From Gammaproteobacteria bacterium (lineage in GTDB: Bacteria > Pseudomonadota > Gammaproteobacteria > Pseudomonadales > Azotimanducaceae), in assembly GCA_003476445.1 (NCBI GenBank), contig DMUF01000138.1:12492-21766 (forward strand): 9,275 nt of DNA, in the 5' to 3' direction. How positions within the stretch are numbered: position 1 is the first letter of the stretch; the number at the start of each line of letters is the position of its first letter. Of this stretch, positions 7,432-9,275 are shown piece by piece. The notes below the pieces were generated by a model. That model was not told the origin of the DNA, did no database searches, and saw only the letters and a list, made by a program, of their open reading frames with translations. The position numbers and the translations under genes are program-made.

Positions 7432-7904
7432 TGGCGCGGCGCCTGCCCCTGATCGCGTTGATCGCGGCGTTCGTCGCCCTGATGTTCGGCAGCGGGGCTC
7501 TGGTTGCGGCACCGCGGTTTGATGTTTTCGAGTTCGAAAACCCGGAGCTCGAGAAGCGCTATCAGGCGCTGATCGCCGAACTGCGCTGTCCGAAGTGTCT
7601 TAACACCAATCTGGCCGGATCCGACGCGCCGATTGCGCAGGACCTGCGGCGTACTGTGCATCGCCTGCTCATCGAGGAAGACATGTCGGACGCGGAGATC
7701 CGCGCCTGGCTGCAGGAACGCTACGGCGACTTTGTGCTCTACGATCCCCCCTTTCGTCCCGATACCTGGGTGCTCTGGCTCGCGCCTGCCGGGTTCCTGA
7801 TTGCCGGGTTCCTGGTCCTTGCCCGGCTGCTGCGGCAGCCCGCCGCAGAACCTCTTTCGGATAGTGAATCCGCACGTTTGCGCGATCTTCTGGAGCGTGA
7901 CTGA
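7431..7904 (+). CDS. ccmH: Cytochrome c-type biogenesis protein CcmH (thiol-redox subunit)
   Basis: Periplasm-facing, membrane-anchored thiol oxidoreductase. It resolves or reduces the disulfide of apocytochrome c in concert with CcmG and works with CcmF in haem ligation. Numbering from the in-frame GTG at 7428 (158 residues), there is a signal peptide (about 1-28, ending ALVAAP), then the redox motif LRCPKCLNTNLAGSDAPIA (52-70, Cys54 and Cys57) and a helical bundle ending at RYGDFVLYDPPF (98-109). A membrane helix follows (about 113-135), with a short cytoplasmic tail. This is the short form: E. coli CcmH is a fusion of this domain with a CcmI-like TPR part, while here CcmI is separate. ATG at 7431 is chosen on ribosome-site spacing; the GTG one codon earlier overlaps the ccmG stop. 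The stop overlaps ccmI by one base. Confidence 0.95.
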   Translation: MARRLPLIALIAAFVALMFGSGALVAAPRFDVFEFENPELEKRYQALIAELRCPKCLNTNLAGSDAPIAQDLRRTVHRLLIEEDMSDAEIRAWLQERYGDFVLYDPPFRPDTWVLWLAPAGFLIAGFLVLARLLRQPAAEPLSDSESARLRDLLERD

Positions 7905-9118
7905 TGGCATGGCTGTGGGGTCTCGGTCTTGTACTCGTCGCGGGTGCCTGTGCGTCCTGGGCGTGGGTCCAACCGCGCCGTTCCCCTGTCCGGGGCGTCG
8001 TTGCGCCGGACGCGGTGGTACGCAACCTCTACCGTGATCGTGTGGCGGAGCTTGACGCCGAGGTCGCAGCCGGGCGACTGGATGCGGATGTCCGTGGTCA
8101 GGTGGAAGACGAACTCGGGCTTGCGCTGCTCGACGATTACCGCGAGTTCGAAGCAGCGCCTGCGTCAGCGGCAGGTTCTGCCGCAGGTCCGGCGTGGCGT
8201 GGCGCTCTTGCGCTGTTCGTGCTCGTGGTCGGCTCGGCGGCCGGGCTTTATGCGCTGGTCGGAATGCCCACGGCGGCCAGCATCGAGGGTGCATCGGCGG
8301 TCTTGCGACTCGATCCGGAGAAGGATCGAGCGGCGCTGCTCGACTGGCGTGAGCGGCTCGACGCGCATCTCGGTTGGCATGCGGACGATGCGCCGAGCTG
8401 GTATCTGCTCGGCAACATTGACCTTGCCCTTGGCGACTACGATCCAGCCACGGAATCGTTCGCGCGTGCTGCGACGATTACCGGACCGGACCCGGTGATC
8501 GACGTCTACTGGCTGCAGGCGCGTTACCTCGCGCAGGGCGGCACCTTCGACCAGCCGACCCGGGACATCGGCGATCGCATTCTGGCGCGCAACCCGAGTC
8601 ATCCGCTGGTGCTCGAGCTCTATGCGATCGACGCCTACCGTGCGGGTAACTACCGCGAGTCGGTCAACTTTCTCAATCGGGCGCTCAGCAACAACCTGGC
8701 GCCTGACCGGGTCGAATCGCTGCTTGCCGGGCTTGAGGCCGCGCGCAGCAAGATGGAACCGCTCCTGCCGCGCGTGGATATCGCGGTAAGCACGTCGAGC
8801 GCGCCGCCGGCCGGCGCTACCCTGTTCGTCATTGCTCGCCCGCCGGGTGGTGGCATGCCGTTCGCCGTGGTGCGCCGCCCCGCAAGCGAGCTGCCGCTCG
8901 ACATCGTGCTGGATGACACCGTCAGCATGAACCCTGCCTTGCCCCTGTCCGCCGCCCCGGCCTTCGAAGTGGTCGCGCGCATCAGCCTGTCCGGCACCCC
9001 CGCGCCGCATCCGGGTGACTGGGAATGGCGATCGGAGGTCTTCGCGCCCGAAACGATGACGGCGCCCGCAGCACTCGCGGCGGAGCTCGCGCCGCCAGCA
9101 ACGGCCGACTTGCGCTAG
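7904..9118 (+). CDS. ccmI: Apocytochrome c chaperone CcmI
   Basis: Bipartite membrane protein that binds the C-terminal helix of apocytochrome c and delivers it to the CcmF-CcmH haem lyase. The 404 residues have a first membrane helix (about 1-22), a cytoplasmic helical loop (VVRNLYRDRVAELDAEVAAG, 38-57, typical of the family) and a second helix (about 99-119). A periplasmic TPR-like region (about 140-285) includes WYLLGNIDLALGDYDPATES (166-185) and AYRAGNYRESVNFLNRAL (244-261). A C-terminal beta-rich domain (about 290-385) carries the family motifs LFVIARPPGGGMPFAVVR (307-324), LPLDIVLDD (330-338) and VVARISLSG (356-364). The final 25 residues are an Ala/Pro-rich tail. ATG overlaps the ccmH stop by one base (TGATG), with GGAG 8 bases upstream. 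It is the last gene of the ccm operon; smc follows after 41 bases. Confidence 0.94.
   Translation: MAWLWGLGLVLVAGACASWAWVQPRRSPVRGVVAPDAVVRNLYRDRVAELDAEVAAGRLDADVRGQVEDELGLALLDDYREFEAAPASAAGSAAGPAWRGALALFVLVVGSAAGLYALVGMPTAASIEGASAVLRLDPEKDRAALLDWRERLDAHLGWHADDAPSWYLLGNIDLALGDYDPATESFARAATITGPDPVIDVYWLQARYLAQGGTFDQPTRDIGDRILARNPSHPLVLELYAIDAYRAGNYRESVNFLNRALSNNLAPDRVESLLAGLEAARSKMEPLLPRVDIAVSTSSAPPAGATLFVIARPPGGGMPFAVVRRPASELPLDIVLDDTVSMNPALPLSAAPAFEVVARISLSGTPAPHPGDWEWRSEVFAPETMTAPAALAAELAPPATADLR
8168..8184. repeat. Perfect 7-bp inverted repeat inside ccmI
   Basis: GCGGCAG, a 3-base loop GTT, then CTGCCGC. It lies in the Ala/Gly linker that codes for the end of the cytoplasmic loop just before the second membrane helix of CcmI. 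No T-run follows, so it is not an intrinsic terminator. In a GC-rich gene this may be chance. Confidence 0.5.
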
Positions 9119-9121
9119 AAT
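9116..9121 (+). promoter_or_regulatory. Possible -10 element for smc
   Basis: TAGAAT differs from TATAAT at one base. It overlaps the ccmI stop codon, 38 bases before the smc ATG, and would place a transcript start near 9128. No convincing -35 element stands 16-18 bases upstream (the sequence there is GCCAGC-like), so this is a weak call. Smc may instead, or also, be read from the ccm transcript. Confidence 0.3.
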
Positions 9122-9139
9122 CGTCGTCTTTCACGATTC

Positions 9140-9152
9140 GGGCGCCGCGCCC
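9140..9152. repeat. Short GC hairpin just before smc
   Basis: GGGCG, loop CCG, CGCCC: a 5-bp perfect stem ending 7 bases before the smc ATG, followed by a C-rich stretch. It lacks a T-run, so it is not a standard terminator. It occupies the place where a ribosome site would be. Confidence 0.45.
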
Positions 9153-9159
9153 GCACCCC

Positions 9160-9275
9160 ATGCGCCTCAAGCAGATCAAACTGGCTGGCTTCAAGTCATT
9201 CGTCGATCCGACCACGGTCACCTTCCCGGGTGACCGCTGCGCCGTGGTCGGTCCGAATGGCTGCGGCAAGTCCAA
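9160..9275 (+). CDS. smc: Chromosome segregation ATPase Smc (3' end outside the window)
   Basis: N-terminal end of the SMC protein, the ATPase of the Smc-ScpAB condensin that organises and separates replicated chromosomes. My reading from ATG gives 38 complete codons. They open with MRLKQIKLAGFKSFVDPTTV, a characteristic Smc N-terminus, and lead into the Walker A motif GPNGCGKS (31-38), with the next codon cut by the window edge. Conserved residues include the FKSF motif at 11-14. RecF and RecN also have Walker A near the N-terminus but not this opening. No clear Shine-Dalgarno site precedes the ATG; instead a small GC hairpin lies at 9140-9152. It is not functionally linked to the ccm genes as far as known. 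Only the first few percent of a roughly 1,150-residue protein is visible. Confidence 0.95.
   Translation, partial: MRLKQIKLAGFKSFVDPTTVTFPGDRCAVVGPNGCGKS

Noticed and set aside
7293..8294. Minus-strand open frame of 333 codons opposite ccmG, ccmH and ccmI.
   Set aside because: Low-complexity Arg/Pro/Gln composition and complete overlap with three genes whose motifs are intact.
7431..9118. A frameshift splitting an E. coli-like fused CcmH into two genes.
   Set aside because: Separate CcmH and CcmI are the common arrangement outside the enterics. CcmH ends with its own membrane helix and tail, and CcmI begins with its own start, ribosome site and first membrane helix.

Overview
This window is a GC-rich stretch with every gene on the + strand. 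It reads as a free-living, respiring gammaproteobacterium. The evidence is a complete System I (Ccm) cytochrome c maturation operon in the order ccmABCDEFG-ccmH-ccmI, with CcmH and CcmI as separate proteins. A gene for the chromosome-organising ATPase Smc begins downstream, and a TonB-dependent outer-membrane receptor lies upstream. I cannot name the genus. The protein sequences and the gene order fit a high-GC gammaproteobacterial lineage.

Layout. Bases 1-2005 hold most of a TonB-dependent receptor; its signal peptide lies before the window. After a 14-base gap come nine ccm genes (2020-9118) without any real intergenic space. Every junction from ccmA to ccmI is a 4-base overlap (GTGA or ATGA) or, at the last two, a 1-base overlap (TGATG), so the run is almost certainly one translationally coupled operon. 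ccmD (4135-4416) is small and easily lost inside a longer open frame; a strong AGGAGG sequence and the GTGA overlap fix its start. After a 41-base gap the smc gene starts at 9160 and runs off the end.

How the genes work together. CcmA and CcmB form the ABC transporter that, with CcmC and CcmD, loads haem onto the periplasmic haem chaperone CcmE (haem-binding His125 is present) and releases holo-CcmE. CcmG and CcmH form the thiol-reduction branch that keeps the apocytochrome CXXCH cysteines reduced. CcmI chaperones the apocytochrome, and CcmF with CcmH joins haem to protein. The key haem-ligand and thiol residues I looked for are present, so the pathway looks intact. No cytochrome c structural gene or dsbD is in the window.

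I see no RNA gene, CRISPR array, insertion sequence, attachment site or clear intrinsic terminator. No stretch over 300 bases lacks a gene. I do not see a convincing undescribed system. The points most worth a second look are the receptor fused to the head of the ccm operon, its two cysteine pairs, a shortened CcmA, and an extended CcmD.
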